64,000 bases of DNA from Planosporangium flavigriseum. Its GTDB lineage: Bacteria; Actinomycetota; Actinomycetes; Mycobacteriales; Micromonosporaceae. The position numbers and the translations under genes were made by a program. Shown here piece by piece: positions 47,987 to 55,827 of the stretch. Positions within the stretch are counted from its first letter, which is position 1. Every line of letters starts with the position of its first letter. The notes under the pieces were generated by a model, which had not been told where the DNA came from, made no database searches, and saw only the letters and a list, made by a program, of their open reading frames with translations. The stretch lies in NCBI RefSeq assembly GCF_011947225.1, contig NZ_JAATVW010000021.1, positions 1-64,000 on the forward strand, read 5' to 3'.

Positions 47987-48044
47987 GCGCACCGCGGTAG
48001 CTCAGTGGGTACGAACCTCTCAGAGCCCGCGGACTCACGTGCGC
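47987..48044 (+). ncRNA. tRNA-like hairpin in the rtcB leader
   Basis: These 58 bases contain CGGTAGCTCAGTGGGTA, a close match to the 5' half of a tRNA (positions 8-21 with D-arm). The ends GCGCAC and GTGCGC pair like an acceptor stem, and CGCGG/CCGCG, GCTC/GAGC and GGGT/ACCT can extend the structure as one long hairpin. There is no T-arm or TTCGA motif, so it is not a complete tRNA. It ends 31 bases before the rtcB start codon. It could be a decayed tRNA or a structured element recognised by RtcB. Confidence 0.5.
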
Positions 48045-48074
48045 CTTTCCTGTCCTTCTGAAGTAGGAGCCATC

Positions 48075-49241
48075 GTGCAGCAGGTCAACAAGCGCCTCAT
48101 GAACTGGGCCAGCATCATCGAGCCCAAGACGTTGGCACAGGCCGAGGCGACCGCCGCACTGCCGTTCATCTTCCCGCACGTCGCGCTGATGCCCGACGCG
48201 CATCTGGGCAAGGGCGCCACCGTCGGCTCGGTGATCCCTACCCTCGGCGCGATCATCCCGGCGGCGGTCGGGGTCGACATCGGCTGCGGCATGGCGGCCG
48301 TGCGTACCCAGTACCACCGGGAGGAGCTGGGCTCCGACCTGGCCCGGCTGCGGCAGGCGATCGAGCGCGCGATACCGCTGTCGGCGGGCAACTACAACAC
48401 GTCACTGACCGACTCGGCGGCACAGCGGGTGGAGCAGCTCACGAAGCTGGCGGAGAAGTCCGGCTTCGACCCGGCGCGGTACGCGAAGAACTGGGCTCTC
48501 CAGCTGGGCTCGCTCGGCTCGGGCAACCACTTCATCGAGGTGACCGTGGATGAGCGGGGCTGGGTGTGGCTGTTCCTGCACTCCGGTTCGCGGGGCGTGG
48601 GCAACAAGATCGCCTCGCACCACATCCGGGTCGCGCAGCAGGCGATGAAGCGCTGGCACATCGACCTGCCCGACAACGAACTCGCCTACCTCGTCGAGGA
48701 GACGGACGAGTTCTGGACGTACATCCGCGAGCTGCGGTGGGCGCAGGAGTTCGCGCTGGCAAACCGGGACGAGATGATGGACCGGGTGGTAGCAGCGTTC
48801 GCGGAGTGGCACGGCGGCCCGGTCGAGGAGGTCGAGCGGGTGCAGTGCCACCACAACTACACGGCTCGGGAGCAGCATTTCGGCAAGGAGGTGTGGCTGT
48901 CCCGCAAGGGCGCCATCAACGCGACGGCGGGCGTACCCGGTCTGATTCCCGGCTCGATGGGTGACGCGTCGTACGTCGTGGTCGGCAAGGGCAACCGGCT
49001 CTCGCTCAACTCGTCCCCGCACGGCGCCGGCCGCAACTACTCCCGGTCCGCCGCGCGCCGGACGTTCAGCCGGGCGCAGCTACGGGAGGCGATGGCCGGG
49101 ATCGAGTACCGGGACACGGACGCGTTCCTCGACGAGATCCCGCAGGCGTACAAGCCGATCGACGTGGTGATGCGGGACGCCGCCGACCTGGTGGAGGTCC
49201 GCCACACGCTGCGGCAGATCGTCAACGTCAAGGGAGATTGA
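48075..49241 (+). CDS. rtcB: RNA ligase RtcB
   Basis: A 388-residue RNA-splicing ligase that joins 2',3'-cyclic phosphate or 3'-phosphate ends to 5'-OH ends using GTP and manganese. Metal ligands are Asp68 and Cys71 in VGVDIGCG, with His152 in GSGNHF and further histidines in FLHSGSRG; the guanylylated His is His316 in SSPHGAGR. GTG at 48075 was chosen for AGGAG at five bases, and its N-terminus (NKRLMNWASI) matches the family start. No rtcA or archease gene adjoins. The leader holds a tRNA-like hairpin, unusual and suggestive of feedback on RNA repair. Confidence 0.93.
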   Translation: MQQVNKRLMNWASIIEPKTLAQAEATAALPFIFPHVALMPDAHLGKGATVGSVIPTLGAIIPAAVGVDIGCGMAAVRTQYHREELGSDLARLRQAIERAIPLSAGNYNTSLTDSAAQRVEQLTKLAEKSGFDPARYAKNWALQLGSLGSGNHFIEVTVDERGWVWLFLHSGSRGVGNKIASHHIRVAQQAMKRWHIDLPDNELAYLVEETDEFWTYIRELRWAQEFALANRDEMMDRVVAAFAEWHGGPVEEVERVQCHHNYTAREQHFGKEVWLSRKGAINATAGVPGLIPGSMGDASYVVVGKGNRLSLNSSPHGAGRNYSRSAARRTFSRAQLREAMAGIEYRDTDAFLDEIPQAYKPIDVVMRDAADLVEVRHTLRQIVNVKGD

Positions 49242-49252
49242 CGTACTTCAGC

Positions 49253-49285
49253 GCGTCGGGTGCGGCGACCGGCCGCACCCGACGC
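49253..49285 (+). terminator. Terminator of rtcB
   Basis: A perfect 13-bp stem GCGTCGGGTGCGG (49253-49265) pairs with 49273-49285, 11 bases after the stop. Confidence 0.8.
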
Positions 49286-49364
49286 CGGGCTCACCTGTTA
49301 CTGGACGATCGTCTACCAGTACCGTGACAGCTTCCCAGTGCTACCGCGTCAAAGGAGTTCGCGG

Positions 49365-50849
49365 ATGGACGGTTACCTGACCTACGACGCGGTCGGTCTG
49401 GCGGAGCTCGTTCGGGCCGGCGAGGTCAAGCCGGCCGAGCTGCTCGAGGCCGCCCGGAAGCGGGCGGCCTCGGTCAACCCCAGGGTCAACGCGATCGTGG
49501 TCGACGTCGACGTCGACGTCGACGTCGACCCGGCCGTCGCCGTCGAGCGTCCTGACGCGCCCTTCTCGGGCGTACCCTTCCTCGTCAAGGACCTCCACCA
49601 GGACCTCGCCGGCTACCCCACCAGCGACGGTTCCCGTTCGCTCGCGGCCGTCCCGGCGACGGAGAACGCCACTGTGGTCCAGCGCTGGCTCGACGCCGGC
49701 CTGGTCATCTTCGGCAAGACCAACACGCCGGAGTTCGGCGCCAAGGGCATCACCGAGCCCGAGCTGTTCGGCCCCGCGCGAAACCCCTGGAACACCGATC
49801 ACACGCCCGGCGGCTCCTCGGGTGGCGCGGCGGCTGCGGTGGCGGCCGGCATCGTGCCGTGCGCGGGGGCCAGCGACGGTGGCGGGTCGATCCGCATCCC
49901 GGCCTCCGCGTGCGGCCTGTTCGGCCTCAAGGCCTCCCGTGGACTGATCCCGGCCGGGCCCGCACGCGGCGAGAGCCTCGGCGGCACCGCCACGAACGGT
50001 GTCATCTCGCGCTCGGTACGCGACACCGCCGCGATGCTGGACGTGCTGGTCGGCCCCACAGCGGACGCGCCGTACCTGCCGGCGCTGCCGGCAACACCGT
50101 ACGCCGGCGAGGTCGGGCGCGATCCCGGCCGGCTGCGCATCGGCGTGTGCACCGCCAGCTCGATCAACCCCGACCCGCACCCGGAAGCCGTGGCCGCGGT
50201 ACGGGAGGCGGCCGAGCTCCTCACCGCGCTCGGCCACGAAGTCGTGCAGCTGACGGCAGCGCCGTTCGACGACGCCGTCCTGGCCAAGGACTTCCTCACC
50301 AGCTGGTTCGCCTACGTCGCCTACTCCGTCGACGAGGCCAAGACCGCCAGTGGCGCCGGCGACTCCGGCTTCGAGGTCGACACCCAGCTGATGGCCGCTC
50401 TTGGCCGGGCAACCAGCCCGGTCGCGCTCAACCGCGCGATCGAGAATCGACACGAGCACGTGCGCCGGCTCGCGGCCTTCCACGAGACCTACGACCTGCT
50501 CCTCACGCCGACGACCGCAACCCCGCCGCCGCGCATCGGAGCCTTTGACCTGTCGCCGGCGCTGCGACTGGCGCAGAAGGCAATGCTCACCGTACGCGCT
50601 GCCGGGCTGCTCCGGCTGACCCCGATCGTCGACCAGCTCATCACCGACAACCTCGCCTGGGTGCCCTACACCCAGTTGGCGAACCTCACCGGGCGTCCCG
50701 CCATGTCCGTTCCGCTGCACTGGACCGCCGACGGGCTCCCGATCGGGGTCCAGTTCGTGGGCGCCCTCGGCGCCGAGGGGCAGCTGATCCGGCTCGCCTC
50801 CCAGCTCGAACAGGCCCGCCCCTGGGCGGACCGCCGCCCGCAGCTATAG
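49365..50849 (+). CDS. Amidase (amidase-signature family)
   Basis: A 494-residue hydrolase with the Ser-Ser-Lys triad: Lys in PFLVKDL, the cis-serine in TPGGSSGGAAAAVAAG and the nucleophile region in GASDGGGSIRIPAS. The C-terminal GRPAMSVPLHWTADGLPIGVQFVG is typical of 6-aminohexanoate or general amidases. ATG at 49365 has AAAGGAG at seven bases. A (GTCGAC)5 repeat at 49500-49529 encodes a VDVDVD tract near residue 47. It overlaps murQ tail to tail by 6 bases. Substrate unknown. Confidence 0.9.
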   Translation: MDGYLTYDAVGLAELVRAGEVKPAELLEAARKRAASVNPRVNAIVVDVDVDVDVDPAVAVERPDAPFSGVPFLVKDLHQDLAGYPTSDGSRSLAAVPATENATVVQRWLDAGLVIFGKTNTPEFGAKGITEPELFGPARNPWNTDHTPGGSSGGAAAAVAAGIVPCAGASDGGGSIRIPASACGLFGLKASRGLIPAGPARGESLGGTATNGVISRSVRDTAAMLDVLVGPTADAPYLPALPATPYAGEVGRDPGRLRIGVCTASSINPDPHPEAVAAVREAAELLTALGHEVVQLTAAPFDDAVLAKDFLTSWFAYVAYSVDEAKTASGAGDSGFEVDTQLMAALGRATSPVALNRAIENRHEHVRRLAAFHETYDLLLTPTTATPPPRIGAFDLSPALRLAQKAMLTVRAAGLLRLTPIVDQLITDNLAWVPYTQLANLTGRPAMSVPLHWTADGLPIGVQFVGALGAEGQLIRLASQLEQARPWADRRPQL

Positions 50850-51761
50850 AAACTCTCGCAGTGCCCGGTGCACGACTCCGCCGGCCTCGACCAGTGCCCG
50901 CCGGGCCCGGTCCGGATCGGCCGGGGACAGCAGCGTCACCAGCGCCACCTTCGGATCGCCGTCCGCCCGGACGAGAGCCGCCCGGCAGGCGTCCGGGTCG
51001 GCACCGGTCGCCTCCGCCAGCATCCGCAGTTGGCGTACCCGCAGCTTCTCGTTGCTGACCACCATGTCGATCATGAAGTTCGAGTACGTCCGCCCCAGCC
51101 GCACCAGGACGGCGGTCGACAGCGAGTTGAGCACCAGCTTCTGAGCCGTGCCGGCCTTGAGCCGGGTGGAACCGGTGATCGCCTCCGGCCCGGTGTCCAC
51201 GGCGACATGGACGTCGGCCAGCACCCGGAGCGGCGCCTGCGGATTGGCCGAAACCAGCACCGTACCGGCCCCGCGGGCACGGGCCCCATGCAGCGCTCCG
51301 GCCACGTACGGCGTTCGCCCGCTGGCGGTCACCCCTACCGCGACGTCACCGCTCTCGACCTCGGACGCGGCCGTCTCGCCGCCGTCCCGGTCGTCCTCGG
51401 CCGCCTCCGACGGGTTGGTGAGCGCGTGCGGTCCGCCAGCCAGATGCGCGACGACGCGCTCCGGCTCAAGCCCGAACGTCGGAGGTAGCTCGGCGGCGTC
51501 CAGGATCGCGATCCGCCCCGACGTGCCGGCGCCGAAGTAGTGCAGCCTCCGGCCGCCCGCGAGCGCCGCGACCGCCAGGTCGACCGCGTCGGCGAGGCGG
51601 GGCAGCGCCGCCGCCACGGCCTCCGCGACCGTGGCGTCCTCGGCGTTGAGCAGCCGGAGGACCTCGAACGTCGGCACCTGGTCGATGGCGACCGTCCGGG
51701 GGTTGCGCTCCTCGGTGGGGGAACCGCCCTGCGAACCGGTCACCGGGAGCTTCTCGTCCAT
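50844..51761 (-). CDS. murQ: N-acetylmuramic acid 6-phosphate etherase
   Basis: A 305-residue lyase that cleaves the lactyl ether of MurNAc 6-phosphate to GlcNAc 6-phosphate in peptidoglycan recycling. It shows the family opening TEERNPRT, the SIS-domain phosphate loop YFGAGTSGRIAILDAAELPPTF, the catalytic-type GGPHALTNPSEAAEDD with conserved Glu, and GVTASGRTPYV. ATG at 51761 was chosen; GGAAG lies upstream. The divergent neighbour is a beta-lactamase-fold serine hydrolase, a combination seen in muropeptide recycling loci. Confidence 0.93.
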   Translation of the reverse strand: MDEKLPVTGSQGGSPTEERNPRTVAIDQVPTFEVLRLLNAEDATVAEAVAAALPRLADAVDLAVAALAGGRRLHYFGAGTSGRIAILDAAELPPTFGLEPERVVAHLAGGPHALTNPSEAAEDDRDGGETAASEVESGDVAVGVTASGRTPYVAGALHGARARGAGTVLVSANPQAPLRVLADVHVAVDTGPEAITGSTRLKAGTAQKLVLNSLSTAVLVRLGRTYSNFMIDMVVSNEKLRVRQLRMLAEATGADPDACRAALVRADGDPKVALVTLLSPADPDRARRALVEAGGVVHRALREFL

Positions 51762-51804
51762 GTGGAAGAGCTTCCGTTGGCCCCTGCACTCCGTCAATCA
51801 GTAC

Positions 51805-51821
51805 GACCGGCGCCGCCGGTC
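51805..51821. promoter_or_regulatory. Inverted repeat between murQ and the serine hydrolase
   Basis: GACCGGC and GCCGGTC flank GCC in the 131-base divergent promoter region. It is a possible operator for both genes; no regulator gene is adjacent. Confidence 0.35.
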
Positions 51822-51892
51822 ACCGCGACCACTTCCGCAATCGCCGCCCCGACGCGGGCATTCACGCGCCGGCAACGGATAGGTACTCCGGC

Positions 51893-53155
51893 ATGCACGG
51901 TGAGCCGCCGACGGTCTCGCCCGCGGACATCCGGTTCCCGCGCAGGACCCTGCGCGCCGGCGCTCCCCGGGAGGTGGGCCTGCTCGCCGAGCCCATCCGG
52001 CGGATGCGCGCCGATCTCGAGACGTACCTGTCCCCTACCGCCGACCACCCCGAGCACCCGGCCTACGCGGGCGCAGCCGTCCTCGCCGCCAAGGACGGCG
52101 TCGTGGTGGGGCGTACCGCCGTGGGCAAGGCGGTTCGCTACGGCGCCGTCGGGGTCGAACTTCCAGCCGGCCAGCAGGTGGCGGCCCGACCCGACACGAT
52201 CTTCGACCTGGCCTCGGTGTCGAAACTGTTCACCGCCGTCGCCGTGCTGCAGCAGGTCGAACGCGGCCGGGTCGACCTCGACGCTCCGCTGGCCCGCTAC
52301 CTCCCGGAGTTCGCCGTCGGCGGCAAGGGCGACGTCACCGCCCGGCACCTGTTGACCCACGCCGGCGGGCTGCCCGCGGACCTGCCGCTGTGGCGCGACC
52401 ACCCCGACCCGCCGGCACGCCTGGCCGCAGCGCTCACCGTACCGCTCCTTCCCGGCGCCGGGCCCGGCCAGCAGTACCTGTACTCCGACCTCGGTCTCAT
52501 CGCGCTGGGCGAACTGGCGCACCGGGTGACCGGCGTGCGCCTCGACGCGGCGGTCCGCGCCGGGATCACCGGACCGTTGTCCATGGTGGACACCGGGTAC
52601 AGTCCGCCGGCGGACGAGCGCGGCCGCATCGCGGCGACCGAGTACCTGACCGCCCCGCCCCGCGGCCTGATCCGGGGCGAGGTGCACGACGAGAACGCCT
52701 GGTCGCTCGGTGGGGTCGCGGGACACGCCGGAGTGTTCTCCACCGTCGACGACCTGGCCGTCTTCTGTCAGACGCTGCTCAACGGCGGAGAGTACAAGGG
52801 CAGGCGGATCCTGCGGGCCGACACCGTCCGGTCCATGCTGATCAACTACAACTCCCACCTGGCAAGCCCCGAGAGCCGGCGGGGGCTGGGGTTCGAGCTC
52901 AACAAGCGCTGGTACATGGACGGCCTGTCCTCGCCGGTGACGTTCGGCCACACCGGGTTCACCGGCACCTCCATCGTGATCGACCCGCTGTCGCACTCGT
53001 TCGTGATCCTGCTGACCAACCGGGTGCACCCGGACCGGGCCTGGGGATCGAGCAACAACGCCCGCCGCGCGGTAGCCCGCAACCTGGCCGAGGCGATGCA
53101 CGCCGCCTTCCACCGCGAGGTGCAGGGCGGCCTGACGGCAGGGCGGCTCACATAA
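51893..53155 (+). CDS. Serine hydrolase (beta-lactamase / penicillin-binding-protein fold)
   Basis: A 420-residue protein. The SxxK nucleophile motif is ASVSKLFTA (Ser-Val-Ser-Lys), the second motif is YSDLGL in place of YxN, and the third is FGHTGFTG in place of KTG, as in class C-related esterases and peptidases. HLLTHAGGLP is also characteristic. No signal peptide is apparent, so it may act in the cytoplasm. It is transcribed divergently from murQ. Related genes (such as ybbE of Bacillus) accompany murQ in other bacteria, so a role with muropeptides is plausible. Confidence 0.87.
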   Translation: MHGEPPTVSPADIRFPRRTLRAGAPREVGLLAEPIRRMRADLETYLSPTADHPEHPAYAGAAVLAAKDGVVVGRTAVGKAVRYGAVGVELPAGQQVAARPDTIFDLASVSKLFTAVAVLQQVERGRVDLDAPLARYLPEFAVGGKGDVTARHLLTHAGGLPADLPLWRDHPDPPARLAAALTVPLLPGAGPGQQYLYSDLGLIALGELAHRVTGVRLDAAVRAGITGPLSMVDTGYSPPADERGRIAATEYLTAPPRGLIRGEVHDENAWSLGGVAGHAGVFSTVDDLAVFCQTLLNGGEYKGRRILRADTVRSMLINYNSHLASPESRRGLGFELNKRWYMDGLSSPVTFGHTGFTGTSIVIDPLSHSFVILLTNRVHPDRAWGSSNNARRAVARNLAEAMHAAFHREVQGGLTAGRLT

Positions 53156-53192
53156 TCCTGACATTTCGGGGCTGGCGAGGACTGGATGATCG

Positions 53193-53753
53193 ATGGATGA
53201 TGATCCGATGACTGATGATCCGATGACTGATGCCAAGGTTTGGACGGCACCCGAAGTGGCCCGGATCAAAGAGCCCTACCTCGCGGACGAGCGGACCATG
53301 CTGGAGGGTTGGCTGGATTGCCACCGCACGACCCTGCTGCACAAGTGCGCGGGCCTCACCGCCGAGCAGTTGGCGAGGTGGGCGTCGCCGCCCTCCAACC
53401 TCTCGCTGCTCGGACTGGTACGCCACCTGGCAGAGGTCGAGCGGTCGTGGTTTCGCCGCCGGTTGCGCGGAGAGCAGGTCGAGCCACTGTACTTCCGCGA
53501 CGGTGCGAGCGCGGACGCCTGCTTCGACGACGTGGACCCGGCGCAGGCGGCGGCGGACTACGACCGCCTGGTCAGCGAATGGGAACTCGCCCGCGCGGCA
53601 GCGGCCGGCGTCTCCCTCGACGAGACCGTGACCGTGCCGTTCGGCGAGGTGTCGTTCCGCTGGATCCTCATCCACATGATTGAGGAGTACGCACGCCACA
53701 ACGGGCACGCGGACCTGTTCCGGGAGCGGATCGACGGCGCGACCGGAGTCTGA
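53193..53753 (+). CDS. DinB/DUF664 family protein
   Basis: A 186-residue protein with the DinB pattern: a DERTMLEGWLDCHR opening, the LSLLGLVRHLAEVERSWF segment with the first metal His, and HMIEEYARHNGHADLFRERI with the other two. It probably binds a divalent metal and may be a thiol transferase. The N-terminus carries a 15-bp tandem duplication (53199-53228) giving a DDPMT repeat, so ATG codons at 53193, 53208 and 53223 are all possible starts. It differs clearly in sequence from the other DinB gene at 18461. Confidence 0.85.
   Translation: MDDDPMTDDPMTDAKVWTAPEVARIKEPYLADERTMLEGWLDCHRTTLLHKCAGLTAEQLARWASPPSNLSLLGLVRHLAEVERSWFRRRLRGEQVEPLYFRDGASADACFDDVDPAQAAADYDRLVSEWELARAAAAGVSLDETVTVPFGEVSFRWILIHMIEEYARHNGHADLFRERIDGATGV
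53199..53228. repeat. 15-bp tandem duplication at the start of the DinB gene
   Basis: GATGATCCGATGACT occurs twice in direct succession, covering the alternative start codons. Confidence 0.95.
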
Positions 53754-53761
53754 ACCGCAGG

Positions 53762-54364
53762 TCAGTCCGGCGCGCTCATCCGGCGTACCAGCGTCGCGAC
53801 GGTGGAGTTGTCGAGGATTGCCGCGTCGGCGTTCCCGTTCTTCGTCGACGCACCGGTGAGCATTCGGGTGATCTGCGGCGCGGCCGCCCACCAGCCGGCC
53901 AGCGCGATCACCGCGTATATCAGTTCGGCCGCGCCGACCGACGTCGTCAGATGGCCCGCCTGCTGGGCCCGGCCGACCGCGGCCACCTTCTCCGCGTAGT
54001 AACCCGCCCGCTCCAGCTCGTCGACGACCGTCGCGCCACCGCGCTCCAGGCCCTCCCAGTAGAGCAGTCGAAGCAGCGCCGGATGCTTGCGATTGTGCTC
54101 CAGCACGCGGCCGGCGTACTCGCCGAGGTCACCCGCCTGCTCGTCGCTGAGCGGGACGGCCGCGGCGAGCCGCGCCAGTTCCTGCCGTAGCACCTGGACG
54201 AAGAGCGCTTCCTTGTCGCCGAAGTACCCGTACAGCCGCTCCTTGCTGATGCCGGCCCGCGTCGCGATCCGGTCCACGCGCGCGCCGGCGGCGCCGAACT
54301 CAGCGAAATCCTCGACCGCGGCGTCCAGCAACCGCTGTCGGGTCAGCTCGGTCTGCCATGCCAT
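53762..54364 (-). CDS. TetR family regulator
   Basis: A 200-residue regulator. The DNA-binding part reads VDRIATRAGISKERLYGYFGDKEALF. The C-terminal domain (TetR_C_33-like, with HNRKHPALLRLLYWEGLERG) is helical. Upstream, CAGT and ACTG half-sites (near 54385-54398) may form its operator. It ends 8 bases from the DinB gene stop, tail to tail. Target genes are unknown; the divergent riboswitch-controlled peptidase gene is a possible target. Confidence 0.88.
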   Translation of the reverse strand: MAWQTELTRQRLLDAAVEDFAEFGAAGARVDRIATRAGISKERLYGYFGDKEALFVQVLRQELARLAAAVPLSDEQAGDLGEYAGRVLEHNRKHPALLRLLYWEGLERGGATVVDELERAGYYAEKVAAVGRAQQAGHLTTSVGAAELIYAVIALAGWWAAAPQITRMLTGASTKNGNADAAILDNSTVATLVRRMSAPD

Positions 54365-54495
54365 ACCACCATCCTAGTGATCTTGCAGTCTGTGCACTGT
54401 CGACCCACCGCACCGCAGCCGAGGACCTTGCAGGCGGTCGTTTCCTTAGGAGTGCATTAGACAGCTTGGGTACGGTCCGTAGCGGGGCTATGGTC

Positions 54496-54656
54496 TGTGC
54501 CGACCACCGTCAGCAAGTCGCCGAAGGCGGCTGCGGCTGGTCGCCGCCGAGTCACCGCAGGGGTGAGCCGGGGACCCAGGTACCTGGGGTGAATCCGCAC
54601 GGTGCGGTAGGGCGTGTGCCGGCCCGAACCCGTCAGCTAACCCGGTAGGCGGCACA
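54496..54656 (+). promoter_or_regulatory. Cyclic di-AMP riboswitch (ydaO/yuaA type)
   Basis: The conserved blocks are present in order: GAGTCACCGCAGGGGTGAGC, CCGGGGACCCAGGTACCTGG with GGTGAATCC, GCGGTAGGGC, and CCCGAACCCGTCAGCTAACC with GGTAGGCGG. The closing stem P1 pairs TGTGCCG (54496-54502) with CGGCACA (54650-54656). These are hallmarks of the ydaO class, which binds cyclic di-AMP and usually turns genes off. It lies 17 bases before the start of a cell-wall peptidase gene, the usual target type in actinobacteria. Confidence 0.93.
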
Positions 54657-54673
54657 GGCGAAGGAACCTCTCC

Positions 54674-55744
54674 GTGACGCTGCGTGCCGTTCGTGCCCGC
54701 TCGACCCTGGCCACCAGGCCGCTACTCGGTGCCGTCCTCACCGTCCTGGCTGTACTCCTGGCGATGCTGCCGCCGAACCCCGTCCACGCCGCACCCGGCA
54801 CCGCCGGCCCAGAAGGTGGAAGCGCGTCGCTGCGCGACCAGTTGGATGCGGCCGCGCGCGGATACAACGACGCCGCCGCGCGCCTCGACGCCTCGAAAGC
54901 CCGCCAGACCCAGCTCGCCGAGCAGATGCGCGCCACCGACACGCAGTTGGCCGACCTGACAACGCAGGTGGGCGAGCTGGCTGCGACCGCGTACAAGGGC
55001 GGCCGGGTCGGCGGGCTGATCGCTCTGCTCGGCAGTGACTCCCCCGACGGCCTCTTCCAGCGCGCCACGACCCTGGAGTCGAAGGCCCGTGACGACGACC
55101 GGACGCTACGCCGACTCAAGGCCGCCAAGGCCGCGCAGAGTGACCAGCAGTCGGCGCTGGACCGTGAGATCACGGCGCAGCAGACCCAGCTTGCCGAGAT
55201 GGACAAGCGCAAGAAGGCCGCCGAGAAGGCGCTGGCTTCGGCGGGCAGTAGCCAGCAGACGTCCGGGTTCTCCGGCGGCGCTGCGGCCACCGCCACACCG
55301 AGCCAGTCCGGGGGCCCAGTACCCGCGCCACGCCGCGCCGATGGCACCTTCGCCCCCGAGTCCTGCTCGGTGAAGGACCCAACCACCTCGGGCTGCCTCA
55401 CTCCGCGTACGTTGCACGCGCTCCAACAGACCAAGGCCGCCGGCTTCAACCACTTCGTATCCTGCTACCGCTCGCAAGAAGACGGCGGCGAGCACCCGCG
55501 GGGCAGGGCCTGCGACTGGGCCGCCGCCCCCAGTACCTTCGGCGGCGTCGCCACCGGCGCCGACAAGGACTACGGCAACCGGCTCGCCGCCTGGTACGTC
55601 GCGAACGCCAAAGCTCTCGGCGTGCTCTACGTCATCTGGTACAAGCAGATCTGGCTACCGTCGACCGGTTGGCGCGCCTACACCAGCGGCGACGGAACCC
55701 CCTCCGGGGACCACACCAACCATGTCCATCTTTCGGTCCAGTAG
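54674..55744 (+). CDS. Secreted coiled-coil cell-wall peptidase-like protein under riboswitch control
   Basis: A 356-residue exported protein: signal segment about residues 18-39, then a coiled coil (about 50-200) of the type found in RipA/PcsB-like wall hydrolase proteins, a Ser/Gly/Thr linker, and a C-terminal domain (about 225-356) with VSCYRSQEDGGEHPRGRACDW and GDHTNHVHLSVQ. The last domain resembles the metal-dependent D,D-peptidase fold (ARB-07466/VanY-like), with His and Asp in zinc-binding positions. GTG at 54674 follows AAGGA. Cyclic di-AMP would lower its expression, linking osmotic state to wall remodelling. Confidence 0.87.
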   Translation: MTLRAVRARSTLATRPLLGAVLTVLAVLLAMLPPNPVHAAPGTAGPEGGSASLRDQLDAAARGYNDAAARLDASKARQTQLAEQMRATDTQLADLTTQVGELAATAYKGGRVGGLIALLGSDSPDGLFQRATTLESKARDDDRTLRRLKAAKAAQSDQQSALDREITAQQTQLAEMDKRKKAAEKALASAGSSQQTSGFSGGAAATATPSQSGGPVPAPRRADGTFAPESCSVKDPTTSGCLTPRTLHALQQTKAAGFNHFVSCYRSQEDGGEHPRGRACDWAAAPSTFGGVATGADKDYGNRLAAWYVANAKALGVLYVIWYKQIWLPSTGWRAYTSGDGTPSGDHTNHVHLSVQ

Positions 55745-55827
55745 CCCGTCGCATCCCGTAGCCTGGTGGCCCAGTCACTCCTGGTGACCCAGAGCGCCGG
55801 GGAGAAACATCCGCGCCGGGAGAAGAC

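Noticed and set aside
47987-48044. Complete tRNA gene
   Set aside because: The D-arm-like sequence is clear, but there is no T-arm, no TTCGA loop and only 58 bases, so a normal cloverleaf cannot form.
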